42,702 nt of DNA, taken from Clostridia bacterium. GTDB lineage: Bacteria > Bacillota > Clostridia > Christensenellales > Aristaeellaceae. A model generated the notes under the pieces. It ran no database searches and had not been told where the DNA came from. It saw only the letters and a list, made by a program, of their open reading frames with translations. Position numbers and translations under genes: made by a program. The stretch's first letter is position 1. Each line of letters begins with the position of its first letter. Shown one piece after another: positions 26,788 to 35,725 of this stretch. The DNA lies in contig JAFWES010000019.1 in NCBI GenBank assembly GCA_017512805.1, positions 1 through 42,702 on the forward strand, read 5' to 3'.

Positions 26788-27741
26788 ATGAAGAAACTGT
26801 TTGCACTGCTGCTGGCCCTGGCGATGATGCTCGGCTGCGCGTCCGCCCTGGCTGACTGGCCGGAACGGGATATCGAACTGATCGTCCCCGCCAACCCCGG
26901 CGGAGACACCGACGCCAACGCCCGCGCGCTTGCGGCGGCCCTGAAGGAAACCATGGGCTGGAACGTGATCGTAACCAACATGGCCGGCGGCTCCGGCGCC
27001 GTGGCCTTTGAAGACTGCATGCAGAACCCCGGAGATGGCTATCGCTTCGTATTCTATCATTCCGGCGCCTGCATCACCCAGATGCTGGGCATGTACGAAG
27101 AGTTCAACGTGCTGGATGATTTCAAACTGGCCGGTATGCCCTTCCTGGATTATTCCAACGCTTTCGTCATTAACACCAAGAACGAGAAGTTCTCCGATGT
27201 GGAATCCATGGTGGCTTACATGAAGGATCATCCCGGCGAAGTCTCCTTCGCCACCGAGACCGGTTCCTTCACCCACCTGCACTGTGTGGCCTTCGAGCAG
27301 GCCGCGGGCGTGAAGTTCCAGATCGTGGACGCCGGCACCGCCGCCAACAAGACCACTGAGCTGCTGGGCAACCGGCTGGATGTCATCGGCACCCAGGCGG
27401 GCCTGGTCAAGGATTATTACACCACCGGCGAGTTCAAGTGCCTGGGCATCCTGGCGGACGAGCGGCTGGAAGGCGCTCCCGACATCCCCACCATGAAGGA
27501 ACAGGGCTATGACGTGGTCTTCTCCAAGTTCTTCTATCTGGCCGCTCCCAACTCCGTGGATGACGCGGTGATCGCTGCCATGAACGAAGGCCTGTCCAAG
27601 GTGATCGAGAATGAGGGGCTGAAGGAATACGCCGTCAATCAGTGGGTCAATCTGTCCAGCATGAGCGCTGAAGATACCGAGAAGTACTACGGCGAGCAGT
27701 ATGATCTGTATGCCGGCTTCCTGGCTGACTACATCGAATAA
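26788..27741 (+). CDS. tctC: Tripartite tricarboxylate transporter binding protein TctC
   Basis: Extracytoplasmic solute-binding protein of the TctC/Bug family, 317 residues. A signal peptide covers about residues 1-22 (cleavage after SALA); a Cys at residue 17 does not make a standard lipobox. The mature start WPERDIELIVPANPGGDTDANAR, the AGGSGAVAF loop and the two ligand-gripping loops are those of the family. AAGGAGG lies nine bases before the ATG. It works with TctA/TctB on the opposite strand. The Bug family binds carboxylates through conserved backbone contacts, so the substrate cannot be named from sequence. Confidence 0.93.
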   Translation: MKKLFALLLALAMMLGCASALADWPERDIELIVPANPGGDTDANARALAAALKETMGWNVIVTNMAGGSGAVAFEDCMQNPGDGYRFVFYHSGACITQMLGMYEEFNVLDDFKLAGMPFLDYSNAFVINTKNEKFSDVESMVAYMKDHPGEVSFATETGSFTHLHCVAFEQAAGVKFQIVDAGTAANKTTELLGNRLDVIGTQAGLVKDYYTTGEFKCLGILADERLEGAPDIPTMKEQGYDVVFSKFFYLAAPNSVDDAVIAAMNEGLSKVIENEGLKEYAVNQWVNLSSMSAEDTEKYYGEQYDLYAGFLADYIE

Positions 27742-27754
27742 TCTCCTATTCTTT

Positions 27755-27785
27755 GCCGCGTCCGTTCGGGCGCGGCTTTTCTTTC
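27755..27785 (+). terminator. Rho-independent terminator of tctC
   Basis: GCCGCGTCC (27755-27763) pairs with GGGCGCGGC (27768-27776, one U-G pair) around GTTC, followed by TTTTCTTT. It separates tctC from the FAD oxidoreductase cluster. No convincing promoter was found in 27786-27964. Confidence 0.8.
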
Positions 27786-27964
27786 ACCCTCCGGGATCTT
27801 TTGAACCGCCGGAAAAAAGAGGGGGCTGTACCTGTTCAGCCCGGAACCGTTCAGGGCGCGCAGTGGGGCTCGTCCGTGCCCGGAAAAGAAGGCCCGTCCC
27901 TTCTGCGCGGCTGAACCGGCGCGGCTGAATGGTGATCGATTTTCAACAATTGGAGGAATATTTC

Positions 27965-29429
27965 ATGCAGACTTATGATGTGCTCATCATCGGCGGCGGC
28001 GTGGTCGGCAGCGCGGTGGCCCGGGAGCTGAGCCGCTATCGCCTGAAAATCGGCGTACTGGATAAGGAGAGCGATGTTTGCTGCGCCACCAGCGGACGGA
28101 ACACCGGGATGCTGCACGCGGGTTTTCTCTATGTCCCCGGAACCCTGAAGGCTGCCTGCGCCGTGGAGGGAAACGCGGAGTTTGACCGGGTCGCAAAGGA
28201 ACTGGACGTGCCCTTCAAGCGAACCGGAAAGCTGATCGTGGGCTTTACGGAAGAGCACCGGCAGCGCCTGCTGAACATGATCGAACGGGGTAAAACCAAC
28301 GGCGTACCGGGCATGGAGCTCATCGATCGGAAGCGCATGGACGAAATCGATCCCTCCGCCGGCGGAAATTTCGCCATCTACTGCCCCTCCAGCGGCATCC
28401 TGGATCCCTTCATCTATACCATCGCCCTGGCGGAAAACGCGGTCAAAAACGTCGGAATACCATCTGTATACAGAGGTCACCGGCCACGGCCGAACCCCGG
28501 AAGGGCTCCATGTACTGCATACCTCCAAGGGCGATTTTTCCGCCCGCTGGGTGGTCAACAGCGCAGGGCTGCACTCCGCGGAAATCAGCGCCATGCTGGG
28601 CATTCCTGGATATGTGATTCAGCCGGTCAAGGGTGAATACTTCGTGCTGGACAAGAAAGCCGGCGCCTTCGCGAAAATCCCGGTCTATCCCGCCCCCACG
28701 GAGCGAAACACCTTCGATACCCATGCCACGCCCACGGTGGACGGAAATGTACTCGTGGGCCCCAACAGCTTCAACGTTCCCGACGGGGAGGATACCAGCG
28801 TATCCCAGAAAGGCATGGACGGGCTGCAGGAATCCGGCGCCCGGATGTTCGCCCACATGAAGCGGGAATACTATATCCGCACCTTTGCCGGATCCCGCCC
28901 CAAGCGAATCGACCCGGAAACCGGCGCCATTCAGGATTTCCTCATTGATCGGCCGGATCAGGAGCCGGGGGTCATCAACCTGGTGGGCATTGAAAGCCCG
29001 GGGCTGACCAGCGCCCTGCCCATCGCCCGGCGGGTCGTAAAGCTGATCCGGGAAAAGGAACCGCTGGAAGCCAATCCTTCCTTCGATCCATTCCGAAAGG
29101 GTATCGTCCGCTTCCATGAGGCCAGCCGGGAAGAACAGGCGGCTCTGGCCGCCGCGGATCCGGACTATGGCGAGATCGTCTGCCGCTGCGAAACCGTGAC
29201 CCGGGCGGAAATCCGCCAGGCCATTCATAACCCGCTGGGGGTCTGCACCGTAAACGGCATCAAGGTACGGACCCGGGCCAGCATGGGCCGCTGCCAGGGC
29301 GGATACTGCGAAACCCGAATAACCGCCATGATCCGGGAAGAACTGGGCAAGTCGGTCCCGGAGGTGGAACTGGGACCCCAGGGTTCCTGGATGTTTACCG
29401 GATGGATGAGAGGAGGCGAAACGGCATGA
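27965..29429 (+). pseudogene. GlpA-like FAD oxidoreductase with a frameshift
   Basis: FAD-dependent dehydrogenase of the GlpA/L-2-hydroxyglutarate-oxidase type with a C-terminal BFD-like [2Fe-2S] domain. The first part (27965 to about 28450) starts with YDVLIIGGGVVGSA, an FAD-binding Rossmann motif, after GGAGGA seven bases before the ATG. The reading frame then shifts by +1: from about 28452 the next frame reads EYHLYTEV and continues through NSAGLHSAEI to the cysteines CRC (near 29180) and GRCQGGYC (near 29290). A run of five A at 28445-28449 lies at the break; four A would restore one protein of about 487 residues. It is either an assembly indel or a real inactivation. The downstream GlpB-like start overlaps its stop by 4 bases, as expected for an intact operon. 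Confidence 0.82.
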
Positions 29430-30658
29430 AACGGCAGGCAGTGATCATCGGCGGGGGCCCCGCGGGATTGGCGGCAGCCCTGCGTCTGCGGGAAAAAGGC
29501 ATCCGGGATATTCTGATTCTGGAGCGGGAGCATTTCCCCGGCGGCATTCTCCGTCAGTGCATTCATGACGGGTTCGGACTGACCCGCTTTGGCGAATCCC
29601 TCTCCGGGCCGGAATACGCCCAGCGCTTCATCGACCGGGTGCGGGCGGAGAATATCGAAATCATCACGGACTGCACGGTGCTGGACGTTTCCCCGGAGAA
29701 GGTGGTTACCGCGGTCGGAAAGGCCTGCGGTCTTCTGCGGGTGGAAGCCCAGGCGGTCCTGCTGACCATGGGGTGCCGGGAACGGACCCGGGGCGCCCTT
29801 GCCACTCCCGGTACCCGTCCCGCCGGCGTCTATACCGCCGGCGTGGCCCAGGCATACATGAATCTGCAAAATATCATGGTGGGCAAAGAAGTCGTCATCC
29901 TGGGGAGCGGCGATATCGGGCTCATCATGGCCCGCCGGCTGACCCTGGAGGGGGCGCATGTAAAGGGCGTATTTGAAGTGCAGCCCTATCCCAGCGGGCT
30001 GCCCCGGAATATCGAACAATGCCTGAATGATTACGGCATTCCCCTTCATCTGAGTCACACCGTGGTGGAGATTCGCGGGCGGGACCGGCTCAGCAGCGTG
30101 GTCGTCGCCGCCTGCGATGAGCGTTTTCGCCCCATCCCGGGCACAGAGGAGGAAATCCTCTGCGATACCCTGATCCTCTCCGTTGGCCTGATTCCGGAAA
30201 ACGAACTGTCTCTTGCGGCGGGAGTCCGGCTTGATCCCCGAACCCGCGGGGCCTTTGTGGATGAATTCTGTCAGACGGAAGTTCCTGGCGTCTTTGCCGC
30301 GGGCAACGTACTGCACGTCCACGACCTGGTGGACTTTGTGTCCCTGGAAGCGGAATCCCTGGCGGACAGCGCCGCCGAGTATCTGCTGGAAGGAAGCCTC
30401 CCCCTCTGCGGGCTGGAAGTCGTCGCCGGTGCCAACGTTGGCCATGTGATTCCCCAGCGCTTCAGCGGCGCCCGGAGCTTTACCCTGTCCCTGCGCGTGC
30501 GGACGCCCCTGCGAAATGTGAGCGTCGTCCTGCGGCAAAACGGCCAGGAGATCCTGCGGAAGAAGATGCGCAAAGCCCTTCCGGCGGAGATGATCCAACT
30601 GCCCGTAAAGGCGGAAAAGCTGTCCGCGGAAGGAAATCTGGAGGTGAGTGTAGAATGA
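29426..30658 (+). CDS. GlpB-like FAD/NAD(P)-binding oxidoreductase
   Basis: Pyridine-nucleotide-disulphide-oxidoreductase-fold protein, 410 residues from the ATG at 29426, chosen for AGGAGG nine bases upstream and a 4-base overlap with the preceding stop. The FAD motif GGGPAGLAA is near residue 10, the second Rossmann motif LGSGDIGLIMAR lies near residue 155, and GVFAAGNVLHVHD near 290 closes the FAD site. In clostridia this protein stands between a GlpA-like dehydrogenase and a DUF1667 protein. Together they are thought to form an anaerobic dehydrogenase for glycerol-3-phosphate or a 2-hydroxyacid. Here the neighbourhood favours a hydroxyacid; that is inference. Confidence 0.88.
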   Translation: MKRQAVIIGGGPAGLAAALRLREKGIRDILILEREHFPGGILRQCIHDGFGLTRFGESLSGPEYAQRFIDRVRAENIEIITDCTVLDVSPEKVVTAVGKACGLLRVEAQAVLLTMGCRERTRGALATPGTRPAGVYTAGVAQAYMNLQNIMVGKEVVILGSGDIGLIMARRLTLEGAHVKGVFEVQPYPSGLPRNIEQCLNDYGIPLHLSHTVVEIRGRDRLSSVVVAACDERFRPIPGTEEEILCDTLILSVGLIPENELSLAAGVRLDPRTRGAFVDEFCQTEVPGVFAAGNVLHVHDLVDFVSLEAESLADSAAEYLLEGSLPLCGLEVVAGANVGHVIPQRFSGARSFTLSLRVRTPLRNVSVVLRQNGQEILRKKMRKALPAEMIQLPVKAEKLSAEGNLEVSVE

Positions 30659-31026
30659 AACGCACGTTTACCTGCATCATCTGCCCCAACGGCTGCGAGG
30701 TGGAGGCGGAATACGAGGGCACGACGGTTCTTTCCGTGTCCGGCAATCTGTGCCCCAAGGGGAAGGCTTACGTCACCCAGGAACTGACAGATCCCCGCCG
30801 CACCATCGCTTCCAGCGTCCGGATCAAGGGAGGCGAGCTGCCCCTCACCAGCGTCCGGCTGACGAAAGCCATTCCGAAAGCCCGGATCTTCGACGCCATG
30901 GAAGAGATCCGGAAAGTAACCCTGCAGGCGCCGGTTCAAATCGGCGATGTGGTGATTTCCGGCCTTCTGGGGCAGGACTGTGATGTGATCGTAACCAAAA
31001 ATGTCGGAAGGAAAGGCGATCAATGA
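30655..31026 (+). CDS. DUF1667 cysteine-rich protein
   Basis: Small protein of 123 residues of the DUF1667 family. Four cysteines are placed as in an Fe-S or zinc site: Cys7, Cys10, Cys14 (CIICPNGC) and Cys33 (NLCPKG). It nearly always follows GlpA- and GlpB-like genes in Firmicutes and may be the electron-transfer or membrane-docking subunit in place of GlpC. Its ATG overlaps the GlpB-like stop by 4 bases and its stop overlaps the next start by 4, so it is tightly coupled on both sides. Confidence 0.9.
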   Translation: MKRTFTCIICPNGCEVEAEYEGTTVLSVSGNLCPKGKAYVTQELTDPRRTIASSVRIKGGELPLTSVRLTKAIPKARIFDAMEEIRKVTLQAPVQIGDVVISGLLGQDCDVIVTKNVGRKGDQ

Positions 31027-31988
31027 GCGCAAAAAAAATAGTGGTTGTTCTCCCTCAGCTTGAGGATCAATATCGTTCCCGCATTCGAGCCGCCGCCGAA
31101 GCTCACGGGCTGGAGGTTTCCTTTTTCGGCACGGCGGCGGAAAGTCTGCCCGCGCTGGCGGACGCGGAAATCATTTTGGGGCAGTCCCCGGAACTGGCGC
31201 AGAACGCGCCGGCGCTCCGTTGGATCTGCACCCCTTCCGCAGGGGTCAATCAATTTCTCGGGGAGGGCGTCTTCGCCTCTCCCCGCGCGGTGCTTTCCAA
31301 TTCCTCCGGTGCCTATGGCGTCACCATCGCGGAACATACCCTCATGATGATCCTGGCCCTCTTCCGGCAGCGCCCTGCTTATGACGGCATCGTGGCCCGC
31401 CGGGAATGGAAGCGGGATCTCCCGGTTCGCTCCATCCTGGGCGGCCGCTTTCTGCTGGCTGGCACAGGCGACATCGGTCAGGAAATCGCCGTCCGGCTGA
31501 AAGCCCTGGGGGCCGCCAGCGTCCTGGGCGTCAACCGTTCCGGCCGGAATCCGAAAAACCTGTTCGACCGGGTCGTCCCCATCTCGGAGTGGGAGTCTCT
31601 CCTGCCGGAGCCGGACGCCCTGATTCTTTCCCTCCCCGGCACCCCCGAGACGAATCACCTGCTTGGCGCCCGGCAGCTTTCCCTGCTCAGGGACGGAGCC
31701 GCGGTTATCAACGTAGGCCGGGGAACCGTGATCGATCAGGCGGCGCTGGAAGCGGAGCTCCGGGCAGGCCGCCTGTGCGCGGCGCTGGATGTCTTCGAGC
31801 AGGAGCCCCTGCCCGCGGATCACTCCCTCTGGTCCTGCCCCCATCTGCTGATAACCCCCCATATCGCGGGAAACATGACCCTGCCCTGGACCGTAAAGCG
31901 CATCGTGGAATTATTCCTGGAGGATCTGGAAAACTACTGCGCCGGCCGTCCCCTGGCCCGCCGGGTCGATCTGAAAAAAGGATATTGA
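31023..31988 (+). CDS. D-isomer-specific 2-hydroxyacid dehydrogenase
   Basis: NAD(P)-dependent dehydrogenase of 321 residues in the D-2-hydroxyacid (glyoxylate/hydroxypyruvate reductase) family. The nucleotide-binding motif GTGDIGQEIA is near residues 141-150. The catalytic set is visible as Arg in NVGRGTVID, Glu in DVFEQEPLP and His in TPHIAGN. It interconverts a 2-oxoacid and the D-hydroxyacid; hydroxypyruvate or tartronate semialdehyde-derived acids are possible substrates given glycerate kinase and garD nearby. It overlaps the DUF1667 stop by 4 bases and ends the four-gene operon. Confidence 0.9.
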   Translation: MSAKKIVVVLPQLEDQYRSRIRAAAEAHGLEVSFFGTAAESLPALADAEIILGQSPELAQNAPALRWICTPSAGVNQFLGEGVFASPRAVLSNSSGAYGVTIAEHTLMMILALFRQRPAYDGIVARREWKRDLPVRSILGGRFLLAGTGDIGQEIAVRLKALGAASVLGVNRSGRNPKNLFDRVVPISEWESLLPEPDALILSLPGTPETNHLLGARQLSLLRDGAAVINVGRGTVIDQAALEAELRAGRLCAALDVFEQEPLPADHSLWSCPHLLITPHIAGNMTLPWTVKRIVELFLEDLENYCAGRPLARRVDLKKGY

Positions 31989-31990
31989 TG

Positions 31991-32019
31991 AAAAAGAACG
32001 GTTCGGCCCCGAACCGTTC
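31991..32019 (-). terminator. Terminator of the aldo/keto reductase gene
   Basis: Minus-strand stem GAACGGTTCG / CGAACCGTTC (32019-31996, loop of 4) followed by TTTTT (31995-31991). It sits three bases past the convergent hydroxyacid dehydrogenase stop and may also slow transcription from that side. Confidence 0.75.
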
Positions 32020-32045
32020 AGAAGAACCCATCAGAAGAACCCATC
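32020..32045. repeat. 13-bp perfect tandem repeat at the aldo/keto reductase stop
   Basis: AGAAGAACCCATC occurs twice head to tail (32020-32032 and 32033-32045). The second copy overlaps the reductase stop codon. It looks like a small slippage duplication with no effect on the protein. Confidence 0.8.
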
Positions 32046-33246
32046 ACTTTCCCGCCTGTTTCCGGGACGATCTGACCATAAAGGCGCGGACGGCATGAAT
32101 GCCGATTTTAACCGGCAGCGGCCGAAGCGCCCGATCGGCCTCCCTGAGTTTATCGCGGATCGGAATATGCTGCGGGCAGTGGCTCTCGCATTTTCCGCAC
32201 CCGACGCACTGCGTGGCGAAGGCCGGCTTCCGCGTCATGGCAACGTTCTGAAAAAAGCCCTTCCGCCCGCTCCATTTTCCTTCCGTATACATGGCGTTAT
32301 AGTACAGGAAAATGCCGGGAATATCCACCCCGCGCGGGCAGGGCATGCAGTACCGGCATCCGGTGCAGCCCACCTTTTCTCCGGCCCGGATCAGGCTTCG
32401 CACGCGATCGATCAGGTCAAAATCCTCCCGCGTAAACGCCCCGGCCCTGGCCGCCTCCGCGGTGGCCAGGTTTTCCGCGACCATATCCAGAGAATTCATT
32501 CCGGAGAGCACCACTGTGACCTCCGGCTGGTTGTATAGCCAGCGGAAGGCCCATTCCGCCGGCGTCCAGCCGCGGCTGTTTTCCGAGATCGCCCGCCGCG
32601 CCTCCGCCGGCAGCAGGTTCACCAGCTTTCCGCCCCGCAGCGGCTCCATGATGATCACCGGAATCCCCCTGGCCGCGGCGGCCTTCAGGCCCGCGGCGCC
32701 AGCCTGCGTATGCTCGTCCAGATAATTATACTGAATCTGGCAAAAATCCCAGTCATAATCCTCCAGGATTTTCAGAAAATTCTCGGTGTTTCCATGGTAG
32801 GAAAAGCCGATATTCCGGATGGCGCCTTCCTTTTTCTTTTCCTCGATCCAGCCCAGGATACCCATCTCCTTCAGGCGTTCCCACTGGGCGACATCGGTCA
32901 TCATATGCATCAGGTAGTAGTCGATATAATCCGTCCTCAGCCGGTTCAGCTCCTCCCGGAAGATCCTTTCCGCGCCTGACAGGTTATTCACCAGATACTG
33001 CGGCAGCTTCGTGGCCACATGGACCTTTTCCCGGATGCCGTTGCGCTCAAGCACCGTTCCCAGCAGCTCCTCGCTGCCGGGATAGATGTACGCGGTGTCA
33101 AAATAATTCACGCCCGCTTCATAGGCCGCCAGAAGTTCTTTTTCCGCCTTTTCCAGATTCAGCCGGCCTCCCCTTTGGGTAAAACGCATACATCCGAATC
33201 CCAGGACGGATAATTCGTGTCCGTATTTATCTTTTCGATACTGCAT
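32044..33246 (-). CDS. Aldo/keto reductase with C-terminal ferredoxin motifs
   Basis: Protein of 400 residues: an aldo/keto reductase barrel (about 1-290) followed by a 4Fe-4S segment. The N-terminal LGFGCMRF, the NYFDTAYIYPGSE motif (Asp50, Tyr55 region) and the strand with LMH (catalytic His) fit the family. The C-terminal CTGCRYCMPCPRG and CVGCGKCESHCP are typical of the clostridial reductase branch with iron-sulphur clusters. The start at 33246 is used because the upstream in-frame extension is Arg-rich and lacks a domain; the ribosome site (AAAGAGAAG) is modest. The substrate is unknown. It is alone between two terminators. Confidence 0.88.
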   Translation of the reverse strand: MQYRKDKYGHELSVLGFGCMRFTQRGGRLNLEKAEKELLAAYEAGVNYFDTAYIYPGSEELLGTVLERNGIREKVHVATKLPQYLVNNLSGAERIFREELNRLRTDYIDYYLMHMMTDVAQWERLKEMGILGWIEEKKKEGAIRNIGFSYHGNTENFLKILEDYDWDFCQIQYNYLDEHTQAGAAGLKAAAARGIPVIIMEPLRGGKLVNLLPAEARRAISENSRGWTPAEWAFRWLYNQPEVTVVLSGMNSLDMVAENLATAEAARAGAFTREDFDLIDRVRSLIRAGEKVGCTGCRYCMPCPRGVDIPGIFLYYNAMYTEGKWSGRKGFFQNVAMTRKPAFATQCVGCGKCESHCPQHIPIRDKLREADRALRPLPVKIGIHAVRAFMVRSSRKQAGK

Positions 33247-33331
33247 GCTTCTCTTTGCGCCTTTCCCGCGCAAGCCATCCCGTCTCCGGGGATGCCGGCG
33301 CGTGTCATCCGTCATTCCGCGTCCCTTTTTT

Positions 33332-33366
33332 AAAACAACCGCACGGAAAGCCCGTCCCTTCCGTGC
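33332..33366 (-). terminator. Probable terminator of the first MATE gene
   Basis: Minus-strand stem GCACGGAA / TTCCGTGC (33366-33359 with 33348-33341) followed by GGTTGTTTT, between the MATE stop and the aldo/keto reductase start. Confidence 0.6.
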
Positions 33367-33385
33367 AGCTGCGCAAATCAACCCT

Positions 33386-34786
33386 TTACAGTTTTGAAAG
33401 AATATTCCGGTCCACCTTGCGGTAGAACAGAATGGAGAGAACGGCGGAAATGGCTTCCGCGATCAGGAATGCCCACCAGACCGAATCCACCATTCCGAAG
33501 ATCATCTTCAGAAGCCACGCGGAGGGCAGCAGCACCACCAGCTGCCTGCACAGGGAAATGATCAGGCTGTAGGTCCCCTTTCCAATGGCCTGGAAGGAAT
33601 TGGAAAGGGTCATACCCACGGCGGCAAGCAGGAAGTGGACCGAAATGGTCCGCAGCGCGGTCACGCCCATGCGGGTCATGGCCAGCGTCACCTCGGAGGT
33701 GGAATCGCCCGATTCAAAAAGGCTCATCAGCGCGCCGGGGAAAAGCTGGAAGATCGCGAACCCGACCGCCAGCATGGCCATGTTCCAGAGAAACGCTGTT
33801 TTGATCGCCTGATACACCCTGTCCTTCAGGCGTGCGCCGAAGTTATACCCGACAATGGCCACCATCCCGTTGCCCAGGCCGAAGACCGGCATGAAAACAA
33901 AGGACTGGAGCTTGAAATAGACATTCAGGACGTTGACGGCCGCATTTCCCTCCGCAAAGGAGGACAGAAGGCCGTTCATTCCCACATTCATGACGGAGGC
34001 AATCGCCTGCATCACGGTGGAAGGAAATCCCACAGCCAGAATATCCCGAAGGATCGGCCAGGAAGGCCGGAACTCCCGGATCTGAAGCCGCAGCTCCGGA
34101 TTTTTCTTCTGATTCAGCAGGAAGCCGACGGTCATGCTGACATGCTGGCCGATGACCGTCGCGATGGCGGCGCCGGAAACACCCATGGCCGGAAAACCCA
34201 GGTAACCGAAGATCATGATCGGATCCAGGATGATATTCGTCACCGCGCCGGCCATCTGGGTCACCATGGAGAGCGTCGTGTTCCCCGTGGACTGAAGCAT
34301 ACGTTCAAACAACACCGACATAAAGATGCCAAAGCTGAACGTCGTAACGATGCGCAGGTAGCTGGTTCCCATGCCGAGGATCAGGTCCGCGTCCGCCAGA
34401 TGATCGGATACCACCAGGCCCATAAAGATCCTGGCCAGAAAAAGACCGATACAGCAAAAAATCAGGAACCCCGCGCCTTCAATCAGGAACCCGTTCCAGG
34501 AGGCAAGGCGGGCCGCTTCCCGCTTCTTCTCCCCCAGCTTGCGGCTGATGAGGCTGTTGATGCCGACGCCCATGCCGACGCTCAGCGCAATCATCAGCAT
34601 CTGGATCGGATAGGCCAGGGAAACCGCGGTCAGCGCGTTCGGATCGTAGCGGGCGACAAAGATACTGTCCACCACATTATACATGGCCTGGATCAGCATC
34701 GAAATCATGATGGGCACGGACACCTTCGGGATCAGCTTTCCTATGGGCATCTCTCCCAGCATTTTTGAACGTTCTTCCCGTTCCAA
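33386..34786 (-). CDS. MATE-family efflux transporter
   Basis: Twelve-span membrane protein of 466 residues (typical MATE length is 450-470) that exports organic cations or drugs using an ion gradient. The MPIGKLIPKVSVPIMISMLIQAMYN opening, split here as MPIGKLI then PIMISMLIQ, is the usual clostridial MATE N-terminus. The start is TTG at 34786 with AAAGGAG ten bases upstream; an ATG at 34762 is a possible alternative with a weaker site. It is transcribed from its own promoter with a built-in palindrome (34825-34854), so it is probably under a dedicated repressor not encoded here. Confidence 0.9.
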   Translation of the reverse strand: MEREERSKMLGEMPIGKLIPKVSVPIMISMLIQAMYNVVDSIFVARYDPNALTAVSLAYPIQMLMIALSVGMGVGINSLISRKLGEKKREAARLASWNGFLIEGAGFLIFCCIGLFLARIFMGLVVSDHLADADLILGMGTSYLRIVTTFSFGIFMSVLFERMLQSTGNTTLSMVTQMAGAVTNIILDPIMIFGYLGFPAMGVSGAAIATVIGQHVSMTVGFLLNQKKNPELRLQIREFRPSWPILRDILAVGFPSTVMQAIASVMNVGMNGLLSSFAEGNAAVNVLNVYFKLQSFVFMPVFGLGNGMVAIVGYNFGARLKDRVYQAIKTAFLWNMAMLAVGFAIFQLFPGALMSLFESGDSTSEVTLAMTRMGVTALRTISVHFLLAAVGMTLSNSFQAIGKGTYSLIISLCRQLVVLLPSAWLLKMIFGMVDSVWWAFLIAEAISAVLSILFYRKVDRNILSKL

Positions 34787-34824
34787 AGCTCAACAGCTCC
34801 TTTCACCATACAGCATGCGGAAAC

Positions 34825-34854
34825 ATCCTATCACCTGTCGGTGAAACCGGTCAA
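34825..34854 (-). promoter_or_regulatory. MATE promoter with operator in the spacer
   Basis: Minus strand TTGACC (34854-34849), 18 bases, TAGGAT (34830-34825). The palindrome TCACC-TGTC-GGTGA (34831-34844) fills most of the spacer, a classic repressor position. Confidence 0.55.
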
Positions 34855-34927
34855 GTTCTTTTTTTCATCAACCGCACAAGAGGGGCGGTTCTCTGTATGA
34901 ATGCACAGATGATCCATCCCCCGCTGC

Positions 34928-35725
34928 TTATTTGACCCGCCGGGAAGAGATGAATCTGCCGATCAGCGAGGGCGCTTCCCCGATCAGGAGGACCAGCAGA
35001 ATCATGATCAGCGCGTAGGCGTAGATGTCCTGATACTCGTTAAAGTAGCTGCTGGAATAGATGGCTTTTCCCAGGGAATCCCGGGTCTGTACCATGTATT
35101 CCGTACTGATGGCCAGACGAAGACCCATGCCGGCGGCGTTGATCCATGCCTGACGCAGATATCCGGCCATCAGGGGCAGATACACCCGGGTCAGAATTCG
35201 GGGATTCAGGCCGCTGTTGAGCTTGTATACATCGATGAGCTCCGGTTCGATCCGCCTGCAGCCTTCGTTGGCGGCTTCGCTGATGATGGGGATCAGGATC
35301 AGAGAGGAAGCGGTCACCGGGACCCGGGGATAGGGCATGAGCACCATGATGATCACGACCAGCACGATCATGGGAATGGAGCGAAGCAGGTTCATGAGCG
35401 GCCGGAAAAGCGCCCGCAGGAAGTCGCTGAGACCTTCCGCCAGCCCGACGGTCAGGCCGACGGCCGTAGCGATCAGCATGCTGAGAAGCAGATGCCGCAG
35501 GGACGTGCCGACCAAGATCCATGTGTGGGAATCCGCAATGAGCTTTCCGAAGGCTTGCAGGATCACATCCACCCCCGGAAACACCAGGGCATCCCCCTTC
35601 ATGGCGCCGAAGAGCTGAATCAGGGCGCCGACCAGCACAATCCCCAGGCAAAAACCCAGGGCTTCCCTGGGATTCCGGGAAGCCCTGTTTTCGTTCATCG
35701 AAGGATACACAGTCTTATTCGCCAT
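34928..35725 (-). CDS. ABC transporter permease, NitT/TauT type
   Basis: Single permease of the binding-protein-dependent SsuC/TauC type, 265 residues from 35725. It has about six spans and the cytoplasmic EAA-type loop (IISEAANEGCRRIEPELIDVY, read as EAANEGCRRIE) that docks the ATPase. The start is uncertain: the ATG at 35725 overlaps the binding-protein stop by 11 bases, while the ATG at 35698 follows that stop by 16; neither has a strong ribosome site. No ATPase gene follows in the window: the next gene is the MATE transporter. The ATPase must be elsewhere, or be shared. Confidence 0.85.
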   Translation of the reverse strand: MANKTVYPSMNENRASRNPREALGFCLGIVLVGALIQLFGAMKGDALVFPGVDVILQAFGKLIADSHTWILVGTSLRHLLLSMLIATAVGLTVGLAEGLSDFLRALFRPLMNLLRSIPMIVLVVIIMVLMPYPRVPVTASSLILIPIISEAANEGCRRIEPELIDVYKLNSGLNPRILTRVYLPLMAGYLRQAWINAAGMGLRLAISTEYMVQTRDSLGKAIYSSSYFNEYQDIYAYALIMILLVLLIGEAPSLIGRFISSRRVK

